A stretch of 9,198 bases of DNA from an uncultured bacterium (GTDB taxonomy: Bacteria > Cyanobacteriota > Vampirovibrionia > Gastranaerophilales > Gastranaerophilaceae): assembly GCA_947365485.1 (NCBI GenBank), contig CANAXK010000053.1, positions 1-9,198 on the forward strand, in the 5' to 3' direction. The translations under genes were made by a program, and so were the position numbers. The notes under the pieces were generated by a model that was not told where the DNA came from, searched no databases, and saw only the letters and a list, made by a program, of their open reading frames with translations. Positions 1-6,943 of this stretch are shown piece by piece (the first letter of the stretch is position 1; each line of letters opens with the position of its first letter).

Positions 1-592
1 CATAGGTGTAGTCAGGGTCTGTGTCAGCCAAATCTTTTGTCCTGATAGAGTAGGTGTCTGTCGCTGCGTCGTAAGAACTTTTGTTTACCCCTGTGTAGGT
101 GTCGTTGTCAACGTAGTTGCTTAAAGTTGCTGCCTCTGCTTTTTTAGCCTCGGTTGCAGCTTTTGCTTCTTCATAGTCTTTCTTAGTCTGGGTTACAAGC
201 CGCATTGCCTTTTCAATCTCGTCAACACTAACTGTTGTGCCGGATGAGAACTGGACTTGCGGGTCAGACATTTTTTTCTGGGAGCCGGTGTAAACGTCTG
301 CGTAGTAGTGGTGCGTTACAACATAGTTATAATCTTCTTCCGGAGTAGCGAGCTGCTGCCAGCTGTCGATTGTGGATTTGTTTAAGCCGTCAGAATATGA
401 GTACTGCTGTTTTGTGTAATCCTGCGTGCTAGGCGGTACAGGGACGTTCAGGCCAAGCATCTGGTTGAATAAGTTTGCAGACTGATTGGATAAGACAGTA
501 CGAGCCTGATTTATTTGTTGTCCTTCGTATTCACAGTTTGATTTTCGAGCAACCAGCGCTAAATATCTGGCTTGTGATGCTGCCATACCCAT
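1..592 (-). CDS. Hypothetical protein with MGMAASQAR-type N-terminus (3' end outside window)
   Basis: An open frame runs from ATG at 592 off the left edge of the window: 197 codons without a stop. An AGGAG ribosome binding site lies at 601-605, eight bases before the ATG, which decides the start; a second ATG two codons on (586) is less well spaced. The protein begins MGMAASQARYLALVARKSN and continues with EYEGQQINQAR. I recall this N-terminus from families of uncharacterised proteins in gut Gastranaerophilales, but no function is known to me. Residues about 45-115 are rich in Tyr, Gln, Ser and Thr. Residues about 122-160 form a charged, Ala/Lys/Glu-rich helix likely to be a coiled coil (VDEIEKAMRLV, then KKDYEEAKAATEAKKAEAA). 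No signal peptide or membrane segment is visible. The upstream DNA is unusually rich in regulatory-looking repeats. Certain as a coding region, unknown in function. Confidence 0.85.
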   Translation of the reverse strand, partial: MGMAASQARYLALVARKSNCEYEGQQINQARTVLSNQSANLFNQMLGLNVPVPPSTQDYTKQQYSYSDGLNKSTIDSWQQLATPEEDYNYVVTHHYYADVYTGSQKKMSDPQVQFSSGTTVSVDEIEKAMRLVTQTKKDYEEAKAATEAKKAEAATLSNYVDNDTYTGVNKSSYDAATDTYSIRTKDLADTDPDYTY

Positions 593-668
593 AAAGGCGT
601 CTCCTATTTGTAAGTGTTTCTATGATTGTTTTAATGGGATATTACTAAAAGTCAATCATTCTACTTGT

Positions 669-674
669 ATTATA
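669..674 (-). promoter_or_regulatory. Probable -10 box of the 592 gene
   Basis: On the minus strand the hexamer is a perfect TATAAT. Transcription would start near 662 and leave a leader of about 70 nt before the ATG at 592. No canonical TTGACA lies 16-18 bases upstream; that position is AT-rich and overlaps the palindrome at 694-709, as expected for a regulated or activator-dependent promoter. The leader also has a 7-bp inverted repeat (ATGATTG at 622-628 with CAATCAT at 653-659), too widely spaced to give much weight. Confidence 0.5.
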
Positions 675-693
675 TAGTATTTTTAAGGAAATA

Positions 694-709
694 AATTATG
701 CGCATAATT
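694..709. promoter_or_regulatory. 16-bp perfect palindrome, candidate operator
   Basis: AATTATGCGCATAATT reads the same on both strands. It lies about 20 bases upstream of the TATAAT at 669-674, so it covers the -35 region of the minus-strand promoter. A dimeric regulator would bind such a site. The regulator is not identified in this window. Confidence 0.45.
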
Positions 710-756
710 AAAAATCATACGAATGATGTAGATGTTTGAGAAAAAATCATACGAAT
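710..756. repeat. Two 15-bp direct repeats with a 32-bp period
   Basis: AAAAATCATACGAAT occurs at 710-724 and again at 742-756, identical over 15 bases, with starts 32 bp apart (about three helical turns). The first copy directly abuts the palindrome at 694-709. Relative to a transcription start near 662 on the minus strand the copies are centred near -55 and -87, a usual placement for tandem activator sites. The second copy ends just past the amber stop of the 498-aa gene. Two copies are too few, and too closely spaced, for a CRISPR array. Confidence 0.6.
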
Positions 757-763
757 AAAGTAT

Positions 764-2260
764 CTAATACTGTTTGTTTTTTAGAGAAGCTACTATATAA
801 TCAAGTCTTTCTGATAAGTTTTTTAGATACCCGCGTAAGCCGGATTTTTTGATTTCTTCATTTGTATAATAATTAAATTTGTTGTCGTTGCGCTTGCTTC
901 TTCCAAGAGTCTTTGCTTCAAATTTTACCAGTTTGTCGCCCTGCATAAGGAATGATTTTTTAATCTGATTATCACCTTTGAGCGCAAGGATTTTTGTGCA
1001 GCGCTCCTTGTTGATAATCGGAAAGCTTATTTGCAAACTTTCATTATTAGGAGTTGCGTTTTTCAAAATCATAGACGGGCTGCCCTTTTTGCATTCTATA
1101 TCCAACGCATCTTTGGCACGATTCTTTAAATCAGATTCATTTAACTTTGCAAGCTCATCTTTACATTCCATATATTTTTTATGAACAAGATTTGCGCGCT
1201 CGAGGTTGAGGCTGCCTATTGTTCCGACCTCTGTTGTTGAAAGCCTTTGCTTTGTCTTATTAAGATTCTCTATTCTGTCAAGAATATAATCACTATACTT
1301 TTGTAACTCTTGTTTCACATTAACAAGAGTTTTTTCGACCTCAGGGTTTTCTAACTCTTCTTTAGAATATAATACCGATTTATTGCCTGTATTTGAAAGG
1401 CTTTGAAGAGCTTTGCTTTTATAAACAGTGTATCCGGGAGTTATAATCATATTTTTAAAACTCCCGTCTTCCTGTCTTAACTGGATTACAAGCTGTCTGA
1501 TATCATGGTCGGAGACCTGATTTACCCGAAACCCGTTTTTCAGAGATTTTGTTTGAACAAAATCCAGCATTCTTGAGCCTTTGCTACCTTGATTTATACC
1601 CGGGTATCTGTTTTTCACCTTTGAACGATTCACAACATTATTAATTTGACCGAGGTTTTTGAAAATATCTTCATATATGCTTTTTATCTGATTTACTGTT
1701 TCTCTGTTAGCAAAGCTTAAGCCCTCTTTCTTTATCGGATAATAAACTGGTGCTGCAAGTACTTTATCAATCAAAGCCTGTGTCTCACAATTATCTAAAA
1801 TCCTTCTAAGCTTTAAAATCGGAAAATCCACATCATTTAAGGCTTTCTCAAGAAAGGCTTCTGCTTCAGATACATTTTTAATCTTGCCGCCTTTTTCGAT
1901 AAGCATACGGTCTCTTACAACCACACTTTTAAGTGTCTTATTATTCAAAGGTTCTTGTTCCTTGCATTCAAGCCCTTTAGGACTTGAATGCAAAACAATA
2001 TTGTTTTGTCCGTTATTAAAAATAATTGCCCCTGCATTATTCAGCCCCTTGATAGACGCGTTTTGCTCTATATTCTGAATTAACCTTGATATACCATTGA
2101 CATTTGCCAGCCTGTATATTATTTTCAAAGCGGATTGCACATTGCCTATAACAGATGCAAGACTATTAACACTCCTGAATAGTTCGTAATTAATAAACTC
2201 CGGACGTTCGTAAGATTTTATTTCGTTAATCTGTTTCGGTCTGATTTTTGCTATTTTCAT
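764..2260 (-). CDS. Hypothetical protein, 498 aa
   Basis: ATG at 2260, TAG stop at 764-766. I recognise no family. The protein is basic and probably cytoplasmic: there is no signal peptide and no hydrophobic stretch long enough for a membrane helix. The N-terminus (MKIAKIRPKQINEIK) resembles the short M-[KR]-[IV] tails of other proteins here but lacks a clear F-[KR] motif. Residues about 125-200 look helical; about 265-285 may be a beta hairpin (MIITPGYTVYKS); about 298-340 are a Glu/Lys/Leu-rich probable coiled coil; residues 424-498 end in a basic tail (GRSKRNDNKFNYY). The start has no well-placed ribosome binding site: AGGGG lies 13 bases upstream, inside a 33-bp element shared with two other genes, so a leaderless message is possible. 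The gene is divergent from the GH77 gene. An inverted-repeat cluster lies inside it at 1962-2008. Confidence 0.8.
   Translation of the reverse strand: MKIAKIRPKQINEIKSYERPEFINYELFRSVNSLASVIGNVQSALKIIYRLANVNGISRLIQNIEQNASIKGLNNAGAIIFNNGQNNIVLHSSPKGLECKEQEPLNNKTLKSVVVRDRMLIEKGGKIKNVSEAEAFLEKALNDVDFPILKLRRILDNCETQALIDKVLAAPVYYPIKKEGLSFANRETVNQIKSIYEDIFKNLGQINNVVNRSKVKNRYPGINQGSKGSRMLDFVQTKSLKNGFRVNQVSDHDIRQLVIQLRQEDGSFKNMIITPGYTVYKSKALQSLSNTGNKSVLYSKEELENPEVEKTLVNVKQELQKYSDYILDRIENLNKTKQRLSTTEVGTIGSLNLERANLVHKKYMECKDELAKLNESDLKNRAKDALDIECKKGSPSMILKNATPNNESLQISFPIINKERCTKILALKGDNQIKKSFLMQGDKLVKFEAKTLGRSKRNDNKFNYYTNEEIKKSGLRGYLKNLSERLDYIVASLKNKQY
1962..2008. repeat. Inverted repeat and palindrome inside the 498-aa gene
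   Basis: TTGCATTCAAG (1962-1972) and CTTGAATGCAA (1983-1993) are perfect 11-bp inverted arms around a 10-base loop. They run straight into CAAAACAATATTGTTTTG (1991-2008), a perfect 18-bp palindrome sharing three bases with the right arm. Both lie in the coding region, around residues 85-101. Because of the symmetry the opposite strand also encodes LHSSP and GLECK there. Confidence 0.6.
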
Positions 2261-2262
2261 AT

Positions 2263-2295
2263 TTGTTACAAAACCCCTAAAAAATTTTTTTGCTA
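2263..2295 (-). promoter_or_regulatory. Shared 33-bp element, copy C (498-aa gene)
   Basis: Read on the minus strand: TAGC, an A-run into a T-run, AGGGG, TTTT, then GTAAC. It ends two bases before the ATG codon at 2260. It matches the element at 8557-8589 at about 26 of 33 positions without gaps. The -10-like hexamer is TGTAAC. A promoter this close to the ATG would give a leaderless message. Confidence 0.4.
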
Positions 2296-2313
2296 TTAGT
2301 TTTGTTTGTGATA

Positions 2314-2332
2314 TTATTTGTATATCAAATAA
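2314..2332. promoter_or_regulatory. Dyad TTATTTG-N5-CAAATAA, candidate operator
   Basis: Perfect 7-bp half sites around TATAT lie between the divergent starts at 2260 (minus) and 2376 (plus), about 45 bp upstream of the GH77 start. The position would suit a dimeric repressor acting on one or both genes. AT-rich DNA can produce such dyads by chance, so this is tentative. Confidence 0.35.
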
Positions 2333-2375
2333 CTATCGCTAGGTTATATGTGTGTATGAGTTTTAGAGGTATATC

Positions 2376-4289
2376 GTGAGAATATCCAAAGTCGACAACT
2401 CCCCGACATTTAAAAGAAAACCCGTGGGGAGAGAAATGAAGGTTTACACAGAATCCCTTAATCAGGGGTTAGAGCTTCTGGGTAAAAAAGTAGAATTGAT
2501 TCTTCACAATTCTTCTGCTCCGGCTGTGAAGTCTGAAAACACAGGAATCGGGTCTCTGTTTTCAACAACCACGGCAGAAAAGCTGTTCCCGTTTTTGAAA
2601 CAACACTCAATCTCCAGTATCCAGCAGGAGCCGAACAATTTGAGACAGGTGATTGACGATTCGCCTTATGTTTCGGAATCCAACGCGAGAAATGTTTTCA
2701 TGATTCCTCTTGAAAAACTTTCCTCAAAAGAATACGGTAACATCCTGTCTGCAAAAACCTTCCAAGAGATTGTAGAACACAATCCGGATAAGGAAAACGT
2801 TAATTATCCTTACGTGCGCAGAAGCTACGAAAAGGCGCTCCGTGAGGCATTCAAGTATTCCAAAAACAATGAAGCAATTCAGGCTGATTTTGCAAAATTT
2901 AAACAGGAACAGGGCGCCAAATATGAACAGGGCGCGATTTTTAGGGTGCTGAACAAAATCAGAGGCAACGACAACGCGCTTGTCTGGGAAAATGTTTCAG
3001 GTAATCTTGGAGCTGACGAACTTGTTGCGCTCAAGAAATCTGCGAAATGGGAAGACTGGGACGGTATTGATAAAAACCTGTTTGCTCCGAAAAATGCAAA
3101 ACAGGCAAAGGAAGCTCAGGCTAGAATTGATGAATTGAAATCAACTTATGCAGACGAGATTGACTACTATTTGTTTCAACAGATGATTCTGGATAAAGAG
3201 GTCAAGGCTGCAAATAAACTAAGCAAGGAAATAGGGATAAGAGTAATCGGAGATTCTCCTGTTGCAGCTCCTGCATCAGAAGAATGGGCTCACCAGAATC
3301 TGTTCCTGAAAGGGCTGGCAATCGGCTGCCCTCCTGATTATTTTTCAAAGACAGGTCAGAGATGGGATTTCAGGTATTTTAACCCTGAAAAAATATTCAA
3401 CAAGGACGGCTCACTCGGAGAAGCCGGAAAAGTGCTTCAAAAAAGATACGAAGACTATTTTGCAGCCTGCCCGGGCGGGGTTAGAATCGACCACGTTATC
3501 GGGTTGATTGACCCGTTCTTGTATACAGTTAGCAGCAAGGAGATGACTCCTTCTAATTCCGGAAGAATTTATTCACAATTCACCGGCAAGTTCAAGAAGC
3601 GTAACGACGATGAGTACGCTTCAATCCTTACAAAAATAATCATTCCTGCAGCAGAAAAACACGGGCTAGACAAGTCTGCAATCATCTGTGAGGATTTGGG
3701 TGACAAAAATCTTCCGACAGAGCGGGTTATGAAAAAGCTCGGGCTTAGCGGAATTTCCGTTACCCAGTTTGACCACAGGGGTGCAAAGGCTAAGCCTGAA
3801 AATGTTATCATGCTGGGCTCTCATGATAACCCGTCGTTTATTGAGTTTGTGGAAGATTTGTTCAAAGACAAAAAATCAAAACGGTTTATGAACAAAACAA
3901 GGCTTCTGGCTCAAGACACTGCGCCAAAGGGTGCTTTAAAAGAAGATGTGAAAAACTATCTCAAAGAGCTTCGCTCAGATAAATTGAAATTCATAGCAGC
4001 AAGTTTTGCCGAGCTATTCACAAGTCCTGCAAAGCGCGTTCAGATATTCTTTGCTGATTTCTGGGGTACGGGAAAAACCTACAACAAACCCGGAACGCTA
4101 ACAGACAACTGGGCAACGCGGGTTGGTGAAGAGTTTGAGTCTGATTATTACAAGGCTGCTTCTGATGGCAGGGCTCCGAATTTTCCGAAAACAGTTGCAT
4201 CAGCTTTGCGCCAGAGAGGTCTGGATAAGGGAAACGAAGGGCTCATGAAGGATTTGGATGATTCCGCAAGAATCATTGACGAGGCTTAA
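2376..4289 (+). CDS. malQ: 4-alpha-glucanotransferase (GH77, MalQ-like), divergent
   Basis: GH77 enzymes cleave an alpha-1,4-glucan and transfer the piece to another glucan or to glucose; the reaction belongs to maltodextrin and glycogen turnover in the cytoplasm. Family landmarks appear in order: GIGSLF (57-62), SPYVSESNARN (96-106, the usual SPY-S-S-A-N segment), VIGDSPV (290-296), GCPPDYFSKTGQRW (317-330), RIDH (370-373), CEDLG (438-442) and GSHDN (481-485), with a late PGTLTDNW (572-579). The three acids expected from the family are all present: nucleophile D372, acid/base E439 and D484. It is divergent: the usual GNP-Y-W after GQ-W is replaced by DFRYFNPEKIF. At 637 aa it lies between the short (about 500) and E. 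coli-type (about 700) enzymes. The N-terminus has a tail with SPTFKRKP. The start is GTG, with AGAGG at 2365-2369 six bases upstream. Family firm; exact specificity inferred. Confidence 0.88.
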   Translation: MRISKVDNSPTFKRKPVGREMKVYTESLNQGLELLGKKVELILHNSSAPAVKSENTGIGSLFSTTTAEKLFPFLKQHSISSIQQEPNNLRQVIDDSPYVSESNARNVFMIPLEKLSSKEYGNILSAKTFQEIVEHNPDKENVNYPYVRRSYEKALREAFKYSKNNEAIQADFAKFKQEQGAKYEQGAIFRVLNKIRGNDNALVWENVSGNLGADELVALKKSAKWEDWDGIDKNLFAPKNAKQAKEAQARIDELKSTYADEIDYYLFQQMILDKEVKAANKLSKEIGIRVIGDSPVAAPASEEWAHQNLFLKGLAIGCPPDYFSKTGQRWDFRYFNPEKIFNKDGSLGEAGKVLQKRYEDYFAACPGGVRIDHVIGLIDPFLYTVSSKEMTPSNSGRIYSQFTGKFKKRNDDEYASILTKIIIPAAEKHGLDKSAIICEDLGDKNLPTERVMKKLGLSGISVTQFDHRGAKAKPENVIMLGSHDNPSFIEFVEDLFKDKKSKRFMNKTRLLAQDTAPKGALKEDVKNYLKELRSDKLKFIAASFAELFTSPAKRVQIFFADFWGTGKTYNKPGTLTDNWATRVGEEFESDYYKAASDGRAPNFPKTVASALRQRGLDKGNEGLMKDLDDSARIIDEA

Positions 4290-4301
4290 CAGAAATCTTA
4301 C

Positions 4302-4334
4302 TAACAAAATTTTTTTTCACGGGGTTTAGAATAG
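4302..4334 (+). promoter_or_regulatory. Shared 33-bp element, copy B (radical SAM gene)
   Basis: The sequence reads TAAC, an A-run into a T-run, CACGGGG, TTTAGAATAG. It matches 27 of 33 positions of the element at 8557-8589 without gaps. The -10-like hexamer TAGAAT lies at 4327-4332, only three bases before the ATG at 4336. If this is a promoter, the radical SAM gene has transcription of its own independent of the GH77 gene, and the message would be leaderless or start just inside the gene. Confidence 0.4.
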
Positions 4335-4335
4335 T

Positions 4336-5529
4336 ATGATAAATCTTCAGCCAAACATTGCTAAAATCCCGTCAGCGATAAAGAACTCAAGATTTCCACT
4401 TACAAAAATCAAACCGGAAGTGATAGAGGGAATCCAGAAGGGCATACCGCTGTTTGACGGTGAAAGATTTGTTAAGCTTGATGACATAGCTTTTATAACC
4501 AAAAACTTTGAGACTCTAAACCTGTTTCGCGGATGCACTGTGGGTTGCACCCACTGCTTGAAGAACGCTCAACCTGATAAAAAGAGAACGATTCTTTTTG
4601 AGGATTTGGAAAGGTTTACAGACGGGTTCAGGAGTCTTAGCCAGAGGTTGGGGTTTGATGTTCTAAACGGGAACAAGTATTTGAGCATTGTTGACGATTC
4701 AAACCCGTCGGATTTTCCTATTGAAGGTTTGAGCTCGAAGCACAGCGTGGTTGAAGCAATGCAGCTAATCTACAAAAAACTCAACATTCCAACCCTGTTT
4801 GTGACATCCGGCTGGAGCAAGGCTTCAAAATACGCGCAGGAGAACGCCGAAAGATTGGTGAAGGAAATAAAAAGCAATCCGGATTCTGTGGAAAAAGTCG
4901 AAATTTCAGTAAACCCGTTTTTGAATGTCATGGAAAACTCCCGTCAGGCTTTGAAAAACGGAGAGAAAGATAAGTCCGTTTTCTTTAGAAACATTTACAC
5001 CTCAAGAATGGCGAATGTGATTTCAACCTTCATTGATTTGTTTAGCTTGGACAAGGCGTCAATAATTTACAGGCATGCTGCAAATGGAGATGGTGTTGGT
5101 GAAGCTGAGACAAAAAAGCTTTATGAAGTGATTTACAACAAGCTAAGAGGAATCATCGGCTCAAGGATAGAGGAGTTTCCAAGCCTGAGTCCGGAAAACT
5201 TAACACGCTTTGACAAATCCCACCTCATTGAGCCCAGCGGTCGTGCAAGAAAATATTTTTCCAAAGAAGAGAACATGAGGCTTCAATCAGAGCTTGCAGA
5301 AGAATACCTCGCTTGGCAGGAGCTCTCACCCGAAGAGAGAAAAGCCGAATTGAGAGACGCTGCAGTCAAGTGCGTTGATATAAACGGCAGGGTGTACGCT
5401 ACAAAGCCGGCTTCAAGGGTGGCTTTTGTTAATACACCAATTGAGATAACGACTCCAACGGATATTCAACTCAATTACATGAATAGCAGGGAAACAAATC
5501 CGGTTTTCAGTGATATTGAGTTAGATTAA
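4336..5529 (+). CDS. Radical SAM protein of unknown function
   Basis: The motif CTVGCTHC (residues 67-74; C67, C71, C74) is the C-x3-C-x2-C signature that binds the 4Fe-4S cluster which cleaves S-adenosylmethionine. It follows LNLFRG, as at the end of a first beta strand. Later strand-like segments fit a partial TIM barrel: YLSIVDDSNPSD (115-126), TLFVTSGW (153-160), KVEISVNPF (187-195) and ASIIYRHAANGDGVG (241-255). No SPASM or other second-cluster domain is seen; the only later Cys is C345, in KCVDINGRVYATKP, so an accessory cluster is unlikely. Substrate unknown. The gene lies 46 bp after the GH77 gene on the same strand, with no hairpin terminator between, so readthrough is plausible. It also has a copy of the shared 33-bp element upstream. 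No good ribosome binding site precedes the ATG (GGGG at 11 bases). Superfamily call firm. Confidence 0.82.
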   Translation: MINLQPNIAKIPSAIKNSRFPLTKIKPEVIEGIQKGIPLFDGERFVKLDDIAFITKNFETLNLFRGCTVGCTHCLKNAQPDKKRTILFEDLERFTDGFRSLSQRLGFDVLNGNKYLSIVDDSNPSDFPIEGLSSKHSVVEAMQLIYKKLNIPTLFVTSGWSKASKYAQENAERLVKEIKSNPDSVEKVEISVNPFLNVMENSRQALKNGEKDKSVFFRNIYTSRMANVISTFIDLFSLDKASIIYRHAANGDGVGEAETKKLYEVIYNKLRGIIGSRIEEFPSLSPENLTRFDKSHLIEPSGRARKYFSKEENMRLQSELAEEYLAWQELSPEERKAELRDAAVKCVDINGRVYATKPASRVAFVNTPIEITTPTDIQLNYMNSRETNPVFSDIELD

Positions 5530-5580
5530 TAATCAGAGCAGAAAATACTTGCCGTATTTGACTTTTATATACGCGAGCAT

Positions 5581-5598
5581 AAAGGACTTGAGTCTTTT
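5581..5598 (+). terminator. Weak candidate terminator in the convergent gap
   Basis: AAAGGAC and GTCTTTT can pair (one G-T) around a TTGA loop, 52 bases after the radical SAM stop. The tract after the stem is not a clean T-run. The rest of the 109-bp convergent gap (5530-5638) shows nothing recognisable. Confidence 0.2.
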
Positions 5599-5638
5599 AT
5601 CAGGTCTTTATCCAGGTTGCATTTATATAGCGGTGATT

Positions 5639-6943
5639 TTAATCGTTTTTAATATCTCTTAATTTATCGACAATTGAAAATTTTTCCTCCAGTGTTGCCT
5701 TCGTCATTAAAAAATCCATAACATTAGAGAGAAATTTTTCACTCTTTTTTATGGAATCAAGAGGGGTATCGTTTAATGTCGACATAATATTATCATAGGT
5801 TACAGACATATTATCCAATTTTTCAGCTTCGTGTGTAATTGCTGCCGGGAGCATATTATTGATACTTGTTTTTAAATGATCGCAAGCTTCTATTTCATGA
5901 TCATATAAACTACTATATTCACTTATCCTATTTAAAACTGCATTCAAATTATAGCTTACTCTTAACAATAATTTTACATTATCTTTTATTAAATCAAAAT
6001 AGTGAGTAATGATATCCTCCATCCCATTCACTTTTAGCTGCACAATGTGTGTCTTGGATTTTAAATCAAGAAGCGACGGAGAATGTAACATTAGATCTGT
6101 ATAGTTTTCTATGTCCCCTTGTTCGTATATTGCATGTATCTTTTTAAGGTCTTTATGACTCAAACGATTTATATTAATATTATTAAATTTTTTTAAAGCG
6201 TTATCTAATATTGCAGGATATTTTGATAACAAGTCCCAATTTTCTACAATGCCTGATTCATCTGGAATCTTATATATAAGAGCAGAAGCTTGTTTTCTTT
6301 CAATCTCTAATCTTTCTTTTTCCACAGCTTCGTATTCTGCAAACGTTTCATCCCCCAATACTTTTTTAAAAATCGGAGCAAGCTCTTTATCAGAAACAAA
6401 CCGCTCAACAATATTCAAATCGTCCTTATCATTATTAACAGGCCTGAATGTGAAAATTTCTTTCATAACTTCAGGCTTGTCTTGAAGTGCAATAGAAATT
6501 TCTTTAACCTCGTCTGCAGTAATTTTCTTGACATCCAGATTCCCGTCTCTAAAAAGTGTTTCAAATTTATCTGGCATTGCTTGTTTGATAATCTTTTCAC
6601 TCAGCTCTAAATTCAAATCGTCTTTAATATCTTCTTCTGATTTAAAGAGGTATTTTTCAGATTTAGCACCGGTTAATTTTAGAGTCCCGAACAGTCCTTT
6701 TTTGATACCTTCACCGGCCTGCGCAGTTATCCCCAAAATATTTCCAAAGAAATGTTTTAGTTTTACAATGACCTCGTATTTTGCGGCAGCTTCCTGGATA
6801 TTTTTATTTTCTATTATTTTTTTGCTTAAATCCCCAAGTGTGCCTTCTTGAAGCCTCTTATCAAGGTGCAAAGCCCTGAAAGAAGGTGTTTTTTGAGACT
6901 TTGAGTTATACGAATTGGTTTGTGCTATATTATTTACACGCAT
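5639..6943 (-). CDS. Hypothetical protein, 434 aa, with C-terminal domain shared with its neighbour
   Basis: ATG at 6943 overlaps the stop of the upstream gene by one base (TAATG). AAGGAG lies at 6952-6957, eight bases before the ATG, inside the end of that gene, so the pair is one translationally coupled unit. No family recognised. The N-terminus has the tail motif TPSFRAL (19-25). Residues about 35-100 are a helical region with a Gly-rich stretch (GITAQAGEGIKKGLFG). Residues about 100-235 are acidic, with a likely coiled coil near YEAVEKERLEIERKQ. Residues about 238-430 are homologous to the middle of the upstream protein: compare ENYTDLM with ESYTDYM, YFDLIKDNVKLL with FFNLIKDDIRLL, and LDSIKKSEKFLSNVMDFLM with DDSINKSETFTSRVIDYIM. 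No signal peptide or membrane segment. TAA stop at 5639-5641. Function unknown; the duplication is clear. Confidence 0.85.
   Translation of the reverse strand: MRVNNIAQTNSYNSKSQKTPSFRALHLDKRLQEGTLGDLSKKIIENKNIQEAAAKYEVIVKLKHFFGNILGITAQAGEGIKKGLFGTLKLTGAKSEKYLFKSEEDIKDDLNLELSEKIIKQAMPDKFETLFRDGNLDVKKITADEVKEISIALQDKPEVMKEIFTFRPVNNDKDDLNIVERFVSDKELAPIFKKVLGDETFAEYEAVEKERLEIERKQASALIYKIPDESGIVENWDLLSKYPAILDNALKKFNNININRLSHKDLKKIHAIYEQGDIENYTDLMLHSPSLLDLKSKTHIVQLKVNGMEDIITHYFDLIKDNVKLLLRVSYNLNAVLNRISEYSSLYDHEIEACDHLKTSINNMLPAAITHEAEKLDNMSVTYDNIMSTLNDTPLDSIKKSEKFLSNVMDFLMTKATLEEKFSIVDKLRDIKND

Noticed and set aside
710..756. Repeat pair as the start of a CRISPR array
   Set aside because: Only two 15-bp copies with a 17-bp gap, no further repeats and no cas genes; the promoter-proximal position fits operators better.
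3569..3811. Minus-strand ORFs at 3569-3811, 4018-4200 and 4347-4550
   Set aside because: They are antisense to conserved catalytic blocks of the GH77 and radical SAM genes, so they are shadows.
4290..4335. Terminator between the GH77 and radical SAM genes
   Set aside because: There is a T-run but no stem before it; the T-run belongs to the 33-bp element shared with two other genes.
5530..5638. Gene remnant in the convergent gap
   Set aside because: Short open stretches exist in several frames, but none joins a neighbour or resembles a family; kept only as a weak terminator candidate.
6528..6851. Plus-strand 107-codon ORF, and similar ones at 978-1184, 1884-2078, 6249-6485 and 7960-8193
   Set aside because: All lie antisense within well-supported minus-strand genes, with Ser/Phe-rich shadow-type composition and no independent support.
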